From CAYPEK01 sp964409645 (GTDB lineage Bacteria > UBP15 > UBA6099): 25,979 nt of DNA. Shown here piece after piece: positions 6,293 through 13,394 of this stretch. The notes beneath the pieces were generated by a model. The model made no database searches and was not told the origin of the DNA. It saw only the letters and a list, made by a program, of their open reading frames with translations. The translations under genes were made by a program, and so were the position numbers. Every line of letters starts with the position of its first letter. Positions within the stretch are counted from its first letter, which is position 1. The DNA lies in NCBI GenBank assembly GCA_964409645.1, contig CAYPEK010000057.1, positions 1 through 25,979 on the forward strand. Reading direction: 5' to 3'.

Positions 6293-8022
6293 GATTTTAA
6301 CCCGAGGATGCCTTTGATTTTTTGAATCAGCGCTTGTTTGTCTCCGCCTGCGCCGAACGCTTTCACCTCGGCCAGCGCGGAGGATATCTTTTCGGATGCT
6401 TTGTCTGTGTTAGGTTTAATTTCGTTTTTCATGTCATCTTCCATCGGGCCGGCCATCATTCCGTTCAGGTCGGCGAGATATGATGAAAGCGTGTTGCCGA
6501 GCGTCTCGAGAGTCGCGGCTTCCGCGCCGTAATCCGCGCCGGTGAGCTTTTCGAGAATCTCGGAGAGGCGGTTTGCGCACACAATTTCCTTAACGCCGCT
6601 GTAGCGCATCTCGCCGCTCAGTTTCATTGCGAATGTCAGGATATCGCCGTATTTGCTGTCTCCGGACAGCACATTAATCGCCATTTTGAACGATCTCTGC
6701 GGTTCGTATGCCTCCGGGTTCCAACCGTAGTCGGCCACGGTGGCGTCCACGAATCTCGAGCGTTGCGCCCGGCCCGGATCGGCGTAGTTATAAGGGTTGT
6801 TGAGGTAGCTGTTCGAATAATTGAATAGGTCGGGGGCGCGGCCTGTAACCGGGCCGAAAGGCGACCAGTTGTCGCCGATGGCGGGCTTGCGGCCGACCAC
6901 TTCGATGAAGCTCTGCGCGTCTTCAGACGGGATTGTTTCGGAAACGATTTCCTTGCCGGTCCAGCCGATCTCGATGTCGGGATCGAGCTGCTGGCGCAGG
7001 ATTTTGAAGTAGCGCGTCTGAGTCCAGCCCCAATACTGGTTCGGAACGAATGCGAGCTGTGCTTTCTTGTCTCTTTCGCGCAATGCATTCAGGAGCTTGT
7101 TCGTGACGTCCACCTCGGCCTCGGCGATATGCGAGTAGTGCCGCTTGTCGGAGGGGGTCGAGAGCATCGGGAGAACGTCGTCGAAAAAGATGGCGAATCT
7201 CCTTACACCTAGATTCTGGATCTGGCGGAATTTCGCGACGAGTTTATCGAACTCCGCCGGATCGGAGTATTCCATCGAGAGCGCCGGAGAGAGTGCGTAT
7301 GAGAACTCGATGTGCTGTTTGTTGCAGGCGTCGAGGTACTGCCTGAACTCGTCGAGTTGCTTTTCATTATAGAGGACCCGCCACCGGCGGCGGAACAGTT
7401 CGCCTTCCTTGGGGGCGTACATGAACGAATTCATTTTGAGCGCGCCCATCGTTTTGATCACTGAAAGCCTTTCCTCGTGACCCCAGACACTGTATCCGCC
7501 CTCGAGCACGCCGCGGAAGATGAAGCGCGGAAAATCTTCTATATCGCCTGTATATATCACCGGGCCGGCGTCCGTTTTGCGGATGAGTTGCCGGAGGGTG
7601 ACAAGCCCGTAATACAGGCCGGCCGAGCCTCTGGCGGCGATTCTGATCGTCAGCGGCTTTCCGCCGATCGAAAGTGTATAGCCTTCCTGCCTGAAGAAAT
7701 TTTTATGTTTCGGGCCGCCGTCTTCGAGAATGATGGTTCCGGCTCCCGCCGATGCGCCGTCGATCCGCTTAATTCCGTTGCTTTTCAGCAGATCGGAAAG
7801 GTACTCATCCTCGATCTGTCCCACGGATTTACTTGAAATCGAAACCGAAATTTCTGTCGGGAGCGTCGCTTCGCCGCCGAGGCACGCTTTCTGCGGCAAC
7901 GGATACACGATCCGCGCGGCGTCCGCCGTGCAACCGGGTTCGGCAGCTTTCGCCAGCACGCCGAAGGCTGAAGCCGCAAGCAGTAGAATCATCAGTGAAG
8001 TAAAATTTTGCGAACGTTTCAC
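6289..8022 (-). CDS. secreted GH84-family beta-N-acetylglucosaminidase (O-GlcNAcase/NagJ-like)
   Basis: A 577-residue exported glycosidase. Start is a GTG at 8022; the signal peptide spans about residues 1-27 (core LMILLLAASAFGVLA). Residues about 35-160 match the GH20b-like alpha/beta domain that precedes many hexosaminidases. Residues about 165-450 match the GH84 barrel: FRGVLEGGYSVWGHEERL, MNSFMYAPK (K205), WRVLY, the catalytic Asp pair in FAIFFDDV (D281, D282), WTGKEIVSETI, and a DNWSPF element. GH84 enzymes use substrate-assisted catalysis via the N-acetyl group to remove beta-linked GlcNAc. The C-terminal 120 residues are helical. The family active-site set seems present, although GGYSVW differs from the usual GFYG. 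The natural substrate (host mucin, cell-wall or environmental GlcNAc polymer) is unknown. Confidence 0.88.
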   Translation of the reverse strand: MKRSQNFTSLMILLLAASAFGVLAKAAEPGCTADAARIVYPLPQKACLGGEATLPTEISVSISSKSVGQIEDEYLSDLLKSNGIKRIDGASAGAGTIILEDGGPKHKNFFRQEGYTLSIGGKPLTIRIAARGSAGLYYGLVTLRQLIRKTDAGPVIYTGDIEDFPRFIFRGVLEGGYSVWGHEERLSVIKTMGALKMNSFMYAPKEGELFRRRWRVLYNEKQLDEFRQYLDACNKQHIEFSYALSPALSMEYSDPAEFDKLVAKFRQIQNLGVRRFAIFFDDVLPMLSTPSDKRHYSHIAEAEVDVTNKLLNALRERDKKAQLAFVPNQYWGWTQTRYFKILRQQLDPDIEIGWTGKEIVSETIPSEDAQSFIEVVGRKPAIGDNWSPFGPVTGRAPDLFNYSNSYLNNPYNYADPGRAQRSRFVDATVADYGWNPEAYEPQRSFKMAINVLSGDSKYGDILTFAMKLSGEMRYSGVKEIVCANRLSEILEKLTGADYGAEAATLETLGNTLSSYLADLNGMMAGPMEDDMKNEIKPNTDKASEKISSALAEVKAFGAGGDKQALIQKIKGILGLKS

Positions 8023-8093
8023 GCAGTCGCCTCTTCATTGTTGATAGTACCGTTCGGGCGGAGACGGGGGGAATCGCTCCAAACGGTAAACAT

Positions 8094-8122
8094 AAACTAA
8101 AAACAATGGGGTGCCGTGTCAA
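8094..8122 (-). promoter_or_regulatory. possible promoter of the GH84-Ig operon
   Basis: On the minus strand a perfect TTGACA (8122-8117) is followed after 17 bases by TAGTTT (8099-8094), a poor -10 box. The leader would be about 65 bases. The perfect -35 box makes it worth listing, but the weak -10 suggests an activator or a misassigned -10. Confidence 0.35.
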
Positions 8123-8214
8123 TGAAAAACAATATTTTTATTTAAAAATGATTGTGTATATCAGGTGTGTTTTTAGATGGAAGACTAACAACTCATTTAA
8201 TGTTTGCCAAAATT

Positions 8215-8244
8215 TTGACTTTTTTAAAATTTTCATATTATAAT
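8215..8244 (+). promoter_or_regulatory. strong sigma-70 promoter abutting the start codon at 8253
   Basis: TTGACT (8215-8220), an 18-base spacer and a perfect TATAAT (8239-8244). Transcription would start near 8251, only about two bases before the ATG, which means a leaderless or nearly leaderless mRNA. No Shine-Dalgarno sequence is present in CCCACTTT before the ATG. Confidence 0.6.
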
Positions 8245-8252
8245 CCCACTTT

Positions 8253-9053
8253 ATGAAGAAGAGATTTTCAGTTGTTTTATTGACCATATTGTTTTCAGCA
8301 ATGATTTGTATTGGCGCGCGCGCGCAGGAAGGCGCGTCGCTCGAATCGGCGAAGCTCGGAGCGTCCGACGCGTTGCTTCAGAACCTTCTGCTCGTATGCG
8401 ACAAGGGAACGCTCAGGTATTCGGTGAGCGGGGGGAGCGAGAAGGGAATTGCGTCGATCGAGTTGTATTCGGGCGAAAAGCTTATCAATTACACCGGTTG
8501 CGGAGATGCGAAACAGTGTCGGCTGGCGGGTGTTGTTGCTGTCGCAACATTGCCGAACCCTGTCATTACGGCAAGCGTTACCGCATCCGACAAGACCGAT
8601 CAGAAAGAAAAGGTGAGGATAACATTTCAGGGCGAAGAGACGAAGGTATATATGATAAGTTCGCTTCCGGGGCTGAGCGGCGCCGAGCAGATCATTGCCG
8701 CGAAAGAGCCGGCTCAGGGGCTGAAAACTGAAACGGAACCGACCAAACCGGAGAGCGGAATCGACATCGCCATGAAACCTAAAGGCCCGTCCATAGAAGT
8801 GAAGGTAGTGACGAACGGTCAAAACGACTTCACAATGAACGTGGTGACGAAAGACGATGTGCCGATAGATTTCGTAGAGATACTCGAAAACGGAGTCTTC
8901 ATGGACGTCGAGATTTGCGACAAGAAACCGATATGCTCGTTCAGCAAAAGCATCAAAAACAGAAAACCGGGCACTTATAAATACGTGATCAAAAGCATGA
9001 ATATTAAGGAAGGAATTTCCTTCTACGAGGAAACCCTTTCGTTCACCGAGTGA
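8253..9053 (+). CDS. secreted protein with a duplicated Ig-like, two-cysteine module
   Basis: A 266-residue protein of unknown function. The first 25 residues are a classical signal peptide (MKKR, core VVLLTILFSAMICIG, cut after ARAQ). The rest is mostly beta-strand with a charged linker (about 145-180). Two segments about 139 residues apart align without gaps: I66..[I/V]E[L/I]...C83-x5-C89 and I205..VEI...C222-x5-C228, so the protein seems to be a tandem repeat of one Ig-like module carrying a probable disulfide. It has its own promoter directly at the start codon, is divergent from the GH84 operon and converges on cheB, overlapping its 3' end by 31 bases. There is no membrane anchor beyond the signal peptide. 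Confidence 0.78.
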   Translation: MKKRFSVVLLTILFSAMICIGARAQEGASLESAKLGASDALLQNLLLVCDKGTLRYSVSGGSEKGIASIELYSGEKLINYTGCGDAKQCRLAGVVAVATLPNPVITASVTASDKTDQKEKVRITFQGEETKVYMISSLPGLSGAEQIIAAKEPAQGLKTETEPTKPESGIDIAMKPKGPSIEVKVVTNGQNDFTMNVVTKDDVPIDFVEILENGVFMDVEICDKKPICSFSKSIKNRKPGTYKYVIKSMNIKEGISFYEETLSFTE

Positions 9054-10153
9054 TCGGGAACTTCGTTGGCGATCAGCTTATAGACTTCACCTGCAATATT
9101 ATCCAGAGGAACGACACGGTCGATCAGTTTCGCGTCCACCGCGACGCGTGCCATTCCGTAGATAACGCTCGACCGCCTGTCCTGAGCGATAGTCGAGCCG
9201 CCGGCGCTTTTCACAAAGCGGAGGCCGTCAACCCCGTCGTGGCCCATGCCGGTCATGATTACCGCCATGCAGCGCGGGCCGCATGCTTCCGCCATGCTCT
9301 TGAATAGAACGTCTGCCGACGGACAGAACAGCAGGTTCGACGGCTCCGGGCTAAGATGAGTGTAGAGCCGTCCGCCGATGTTTTTCACCATGAGATGTTT
9401 TTTGTCCGGAGCGAAATAAACCGCGCCCGCCGCGAGCGGTTCGCCCTGCTCGGCTATTTTAACGCGCAACGAACAGTTGCGGTCGAGACGGGTCACGATT
9501 TCGTCGATGAATCCGGGGATGATATGTTGTACGACAAGCATTGGGACCGGGAACTCAGCCGGCAGGGAAGGGATCAGATGGCTGAGAGCGTTCGGGCCAC
9601 CGGTAGAGATCGCGACACCGACTGCGTCGAAACCTCGTTTCAGGTAATTTGTGTCCAGAGTCTGAGAAGCGTTGATTTCCGGTTTGATAATCTCCGCCGG
9701 TTCGCCCTGCGCCCCCGCGATCAGAATCGCGTCCGAGTATGAAATCTGCTTAACTTCAATCGTGGCGCCTGTCTGAATGACTCCCATGAGTCGGTCGCGT
9801 TCTTCGGGGGCGATTTTCGGCGCTCCGGAGCTTATCTCTAACACGTCCACTGCGCCGATCCTGATGCCTTTCACGGTTGAGCGGTGTGCTTTCTCCGCTT
9901 CGCGCGTCAGCAGGAAAACGGGCAGGGGGCATTCGGAGAGAATTCCGCATAGGTCGATGAGCCGCGCCGCCGGTGAGCGGTCCATGTCTATGATCGCCAT
10001 CATCGGCTTTATCCGCTTTATCTCGTCAGCGTACGAGTTGCCCTCGGTGGCTCTGATCAGAGTATATTTCGTGTCTTTAAAGAGCACGCTGAGGAATCTG
10101 AACACCGAGTCGTCAGTCGAAATGAGATAAACTTTTTCAGCCTTTTCAGGCAT
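9023..10153 (-). CDS. cheB: chemotaxis response regulator methylesterase CheB
   Basis: 376 residues: an N-terminal receiver (about 6-125), a linker, and a C-terminal methylesterase/deamidase domain (about 175-365) that removes methyl groups from MCP glutamates. The catalytic triad is visible: S183 (AISTGGP), H210 (VVQHI) and D306 (TGMGHDG). The receiver is unusual. The phospho-acceptor D56 is present (IIDMD), with the acidic pair in STDDS, but the conserved switch lysine normally found in a PKPS-like stretch is absent (VLEISSG at 104-110), so phosphorylation control may be weakened. It is the last gene of the chemosensory cluster, 130 bases after the MCP gene with a hairpin between. The start at 10153 has a GGGAAGACGG site. 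Context and triad make the function secure. Confidence 0.93.
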   Translation of the reverse strand: MPEKAEKVYLISTDDSVFRFLSVLFKDTKYTLIRATEGNSYADEIKRIKPMMAIIDMDRSPAARLIDLCGILSECPLPVFLLTREAEKAHRSTVKGIRIGAVDVLEISSGAPKIAPEERDRLMGVIQTGATIEVKQISYSDAILIAGAQGEPAEIIKPEINASQTLDTNYLKRGFDAVGVAISTGGPNALSHLIPSLPAEFPVPMLVVQHIIPGFIDEIVTRLDRNCSLRVKIAEQGEPLAAGAVYFAPDKKHLMVKNIGGRLYTHLSPEPSNLLFCPSADVLFKSMAEACGPRCMAVIMTGMGHDGVDGLRFVKSAGGSTIAQDRRSSVIYGMARVAVDAKLIDRVVPLDNIAGEVYKLIANEVPDHSVNERVSS

Positions 10154-10241
10154 ATATCCGTCTTCCCGCTGTCCGAAAACGGCGCCGGAAACGAATTGAG
10201 ATAAAGTGGAAACTCAGACGCCGCCCGTCCCGGAATGCCGC

Positions 10242-10266
10242 GCCCGGCCGCGCGAAACGGCCGGGC
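10242..10266 (-). other. GC-rich perfect hairpin between the MCP gene and cheB
   Basis: Two perfect 9-bp arms, GCCCGGCCG and CGGCCGGGC, flank a 7-base loop. It lies just after the MCP stop and about 90 bases before the cheB start. A smaller 6-bp hairpin (ATTGCC, CTTC, GGCAAT; 10269-10284) sits against the stop codon. No T-run follows on the minus strand, so it may attenuate, protect a 3' end or mark processing rather than fully terminate. Confidence 0.6.
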
Positions 10267-10283
10267 CGATTGCCCTTCGGCAA

Positions 10284-12842
10284 TTATTTCCCTTCTTCCA
10301 CCAGTGAGAGTCCCTTTGCGGATGCCGTCCGCCCCATGTTCGCCTCGAGCGTGAACTGTGAAATCACCTGTTCGAGATTTCCCACAGCGTCGCCCAGAAC
10401 CGAAGCGCCCTTGTTCACCGCGTTCGACTTCTGTGTCGTCTCGTCCGCGATCTTTCCGACGCTCGATATCTTCTCGACAATCTTGTGGCTGGCCTGAGAC
10501 TGGAGCAGCGTGGCATCCGTTACTTCCTGCGTCAGGTCCTTCATCTTGTCGATCTGTGTCTTGATCCGGTCGCCTTCGCCCTTCTGGCGGCTCGTCGCAT
10601 CCTGAATCTCGTGCGCGCGCACGTTGATGTTCTCCATCGCGAGCTCCATCTGGCTGCTGCCCTTGTCCTGCTCTTCGGTGGCGGATGTGAGCTGCGTGGA
10701 TATTCCGTTCAGCGTTTCGATGGCGTGCGATATCTGGTTGCCCGCCTTGCTCTGTTCGATCGTCGAGTTCTTCACCTGCTGCGCGATCTGGCTCAACTGA
10801 TTGAACGCGCTCTTCACGCGGTTCGTGCCTTCCTGCTGCGTCTTCGTTACAGTGGTGACGCCGCTCGCGATCTGGCCGAGTTCGGTCATCGTCCGCTTCA
10901 CCACATCGCTGCTCATCGTCTGTTTCTCTGTGGCAATCGAAATCTGCTGCATGAAATGGCTCGTCCGCTCGACGCTGGCCACGATCTCCGACAGCGAGGT
11001 GCCCGCCTGATCCGCGAGGTGGGTTCCCTTTTCCACTTCCTTCACGCCTTCGTCCATCGCGGAGACGGCTTTTTCGGTTTCCTTCTGGATACTGCGAATA
11101 AGGCGCTCGATATCCTTGGTCGCCTCTGTCGAGCGCTCGGATAGTTTCTTGATCGAACCGGCGACGACGTTGAACCCGCGGCCTTCCTCGCCCGCGCGGG
11201 CCGCCTCGATGGCGGCGTTGAGCGCGAGCAGGTTCGTCTGGTCCGCGATCTCGCGAATGACGTTTATGATATCGCCGATCTGCGCCGTGCTTTCGCCGAG
11301 TTCGCGTATCTTGCGCGCCGTGTCGCTGACTGTCGCCTTAATTCCCTTCATTCCTTCGATGCTCTGCTGGATCGATTTTCCGCCGGATTTCGCGACTTTC
11401 GACGTTTCCTCCGATGCGTTGAACGCCGCTTTCGCGTCGTGCGCGACGTCCGCTACCGATAAGATCAGCACGTCGATTTCCTCGAATGCGCCCTTGAGCG
11501 AGTTGTTCATTGCGCCGATGCTGGATGACATCTCCTCAATGGACATCAGCATCTCGTCCACTGTGCCGGACGCGTCGGACACCGATTTGTCCATCTCTTT
11601 CGCGTTGAGCGAAACCTCCTCGATCGAAGCCAGCATTTCCTCGATCGTTGAAGATGTTTCCTGAACCGCTTCCGCCATGACCTTGGCGCTGTTGTGAACC
11701 TGTGCGGTGGAGGCCGACATCTCCGCGATGACCGCCGTCGTGTTCGACACCTGGCTCGTGAGGTCGGCCACCGATTCGTCTATTCTGTATATCGCCTCGA
11801 TTGTCTTATCCACCGACTTTGCGGTTGACTGCACCGAAGCGTTCATCACTTTCGAGTTCTCCGCGATTGTGTCGATGGCCGAAGTGAGCTGCTGCACGCT
11901 ATTCGACACGTCCGTGATCGAGTTTGACTGAATCTGCGTGCCCTGAAGAATGGATTGCGCGCCGGCGGAGATTTCGCTCGAGCTGCGGTTGACGCTGAAT
12001 GTTGACTGATTGACGCGGTCGAGCATGGTGTGGAGTTTCTTCGACATCACGCTGAGGCTGTTGCAGAGGTGGCCGATCTCGCTGTCCGGGCCGATCAGCC
12101 GGTTCGGCTCGAAATCGAGCTGCCGCGTCAGGTCGCCTTCCGAAAGTGCGTCCGCGAACGCAACGCACTGGTGGAGCGGAGAAGTGATTCTCTTCGTGAC
12201 GAACGGGATCAGATACGTGCTGACGGAGATCACCATCACTATGACAATCACCATAATCGCCCACATTATCGGTTGCGACAGGTCGAGCTTCTTGGCGAGG
12301 TTTTCCCTGTCCACTTTATTATTGTTGGAAATTTTTTCCAGCAGCTTGCTCATCTCATCGAGGTCTTTCGGCATGCCGCTGTTCTCGTATTTCGAGGACG
12401 CCTCCGCCGACTGGCCCGACCCCGCGAGTTTTAGTATCTCGTCACCGTTGGCTTTGTAGGCGACGAAAATCTTATTAAGTTCGCCCATGATTTTTCTGTC
12501 GGACGGTGTGTTGAGCGTCGCGTCGAGCTTTTTCAGCATGGCCGCCATCTCGCTCATCGCCTTACGGAATGCAGGTTGCGCGTTCTGGTCCGTGCTGACG
12601 TAGTTCGAGAAGCTCTGATCGAGCGACAGGATCATCGGGCCCTGCGAGATCATGAGCTTGTCGAGCGCCCTGATGGCGTCTTTCGTGTCGCTTGCCGCGA
12701 GGCTCTTCCCGAGCTCCTGCGTCACCGATCTGAATGTCCAGATGTTCATCAGGAATCCGGCGATCGTTATCAGCATGACGCCGATAACAAGACCTCCGAA
12801 CCATTTAATTAATTTGTGTCTCAAACTCTGGCGGTGATCCAT
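10284..12842 (-). CDS. methyl-accepting chemotaxis protein
   Basis: An 852-residue transmembrane receptor. TM1 is about residues 13-34, a helical periplasmic domain about 35-189 resembles a four-helix-bundle sensor rather than a Cache domain, TM2 is about 190-214, and HAMP follows (about 212-275, EGDLTRQLDF). A long cytoplasmic coiled coil then runs to the C-terminus. The signalling hairpin is around 528-570 (ADQTNLLALNAAIEAARAG). It keeps the contact core, but the second half reads GEEGRGFNVVAGSIKKLSERS where most MCPs have GEAGRGFAVVADEVRKLAERS. Glutamate pairs suited to methylation flank it (IEEM, IEEV). There is no CheB/CheR-binding pentapeptide at the C-terminus. It is the only receptor here, so it is the dedicated input of this pathway; the ligand is unknown. 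The ATG at 12842 has a GAGGAGG site. CheW precedes it by 24 bases. Confidence 0.93.
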   Translation of the reverse strand: MDHRQSLRHKLIKWFGGLVIGVMLITIAGFLMNIWTFRSVTQELGKSLAASDTKDAIRALDKLMISQGPMILSLDQSFSNYVSTDQNAQPAFRKAMSEMAAMLKKLDATLNTPSDRKIMGELNKIFVAYKANGDEILKLAGSGQSAEASSKYENSGMPKDLDEMSKLLEKISNNNKVDRENLAKKLDLSQPIMWAIMVIVIVMVISVSTYLIPFVTKRITSPLHQCVAFADALSEGDLTRQLDFEPNRLIGPDSEIGHLCNSLSVMSKKLHTMLDRVNQSTFSVNRSSSEISAGAQSILQGTQIQSNSITDVSNSVQQLTSAIDTIAENSKVMNASVQSTAKSVDKTIEAIYRIDESVADLTSQVSNTTAVIAEMSASTAQVHNSAKVMAEAVQETSSTIEEMLASIEEVSLNAKEMDKSVSDASGTVDEMLMSIEEMSSSIGAMNNSLKGAFEEIDVLILSVADVAHDAKAAFNASEETSKVAKSGGKSIQQSIEGMKGIKATVSDTARKIRELGESTAQIGDIINVIREIADQTNLLALNAAIEAARAGEEGRGFNVVAGSIKKLSERSTEATKDIERLIRSIQKETEKAVSAMDEGVKEVEKGTHLADQAGTSLSEIVASVERTSHFMQQISIATEKQTMSSDVVKRTMTELGQIASGVTTVTKTQQEGTNRVKSAFNQLSQIAQQVKNSTIEQSKAGNQISHAIETLNGISTQLTSATEEQDKGSSQMELAMENINVRAHEIQDATSRQKGEGDRIKTQIDKMKDLTQEVTDATLLQSQASHKIVEKISSVGKIADETTQKSNAVNKGASVLGDAVGNLEQVISQFTLEANMGRTASAKGLSLVEEGK

Positions 12843-12866
12843 AACTGCCTCCTCAACGAAAAAAAT

Positions 12867-13370
12867 TTATGAATATTTACTGATCATTTCCTTTGCGATT
12901 TGAATAACTTTCTGGAGCTCGATCACGATCAGGATTCTCTGGCCCATCCTGTGGATGCCACGAACGTATTCCGCGCCGAGGCCGGAGAGTGACGGCGGCG
13001 GCGGTTGCAGGGCGGAGAAGTCTATATCCAGAACTTCTTTCACCGAGTCCACGGCGAGCCCGACCTTCATGTTGTCCACCTCGAGCATGATCGATGTTGT
13101 GGTCTTCGTTTCACTCTTGCCCATCTGAAACATTTCCTTGAGGTCGATCACAGGGATGATGACCCCGCGGAGGTTGATGACTCCGAGCACGAACTTGGGC
13201 GTGTTCGGCACCGGCGTCAGGTTCAGTTCATCCAGAACCGTCTGCACGTGGTCAACCTTGATCGCGTACTCTTCGAACCCGAGCGTGAACCAGAGCACGC
13301 TTTTCAGGTCGAAATGTTCCTCGATCTGGTCTTCCTCCTCCACTTTCCTGAAACGAATCTGTTCATCCAT
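12867..13370 (-). CDS. cheW: chemotaxis coupling protein CheW
   Basis: A 167-residue single CheW domain that links the receptor to the CheA kinase. Typical blocks are visible: FTLGFEEYAIKVDHVQTVLD, TPVPNTPKFVLGVINLRGVIIPVIDL (the most conserved part, about 52-77), and IMLEVDNMKVGLAVDSVKEVLDI. The first 20 residues are a charged extension. It lies between cheA (24 bases upstream in the transcript) and the MCP gene (24 bases downstream), the arrangement expected for a dedicated ternary complex. The ATG at 13370 has a GGGGGAG site. Confidence 0.94.
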   Translation of the reverse strand: MDEQIRFRKVEEEDQIEEHFDLKSVLWFTLGFEEYAIKVDHVQTVLDELNLTPVPNTPKFVLGVINLRGVIIPVIDLKEMFQMGKSETKTTTSIMLEVDNMKVGLAVDSVKEVLDIDFSALQPPPPSLSGLGAEYVRGIHRMGQRILIVIELQKVIQIAKEMISKYS

Positions 13371-13394
13371 AGTCGTATCTCCCCCGGCCCGCGC

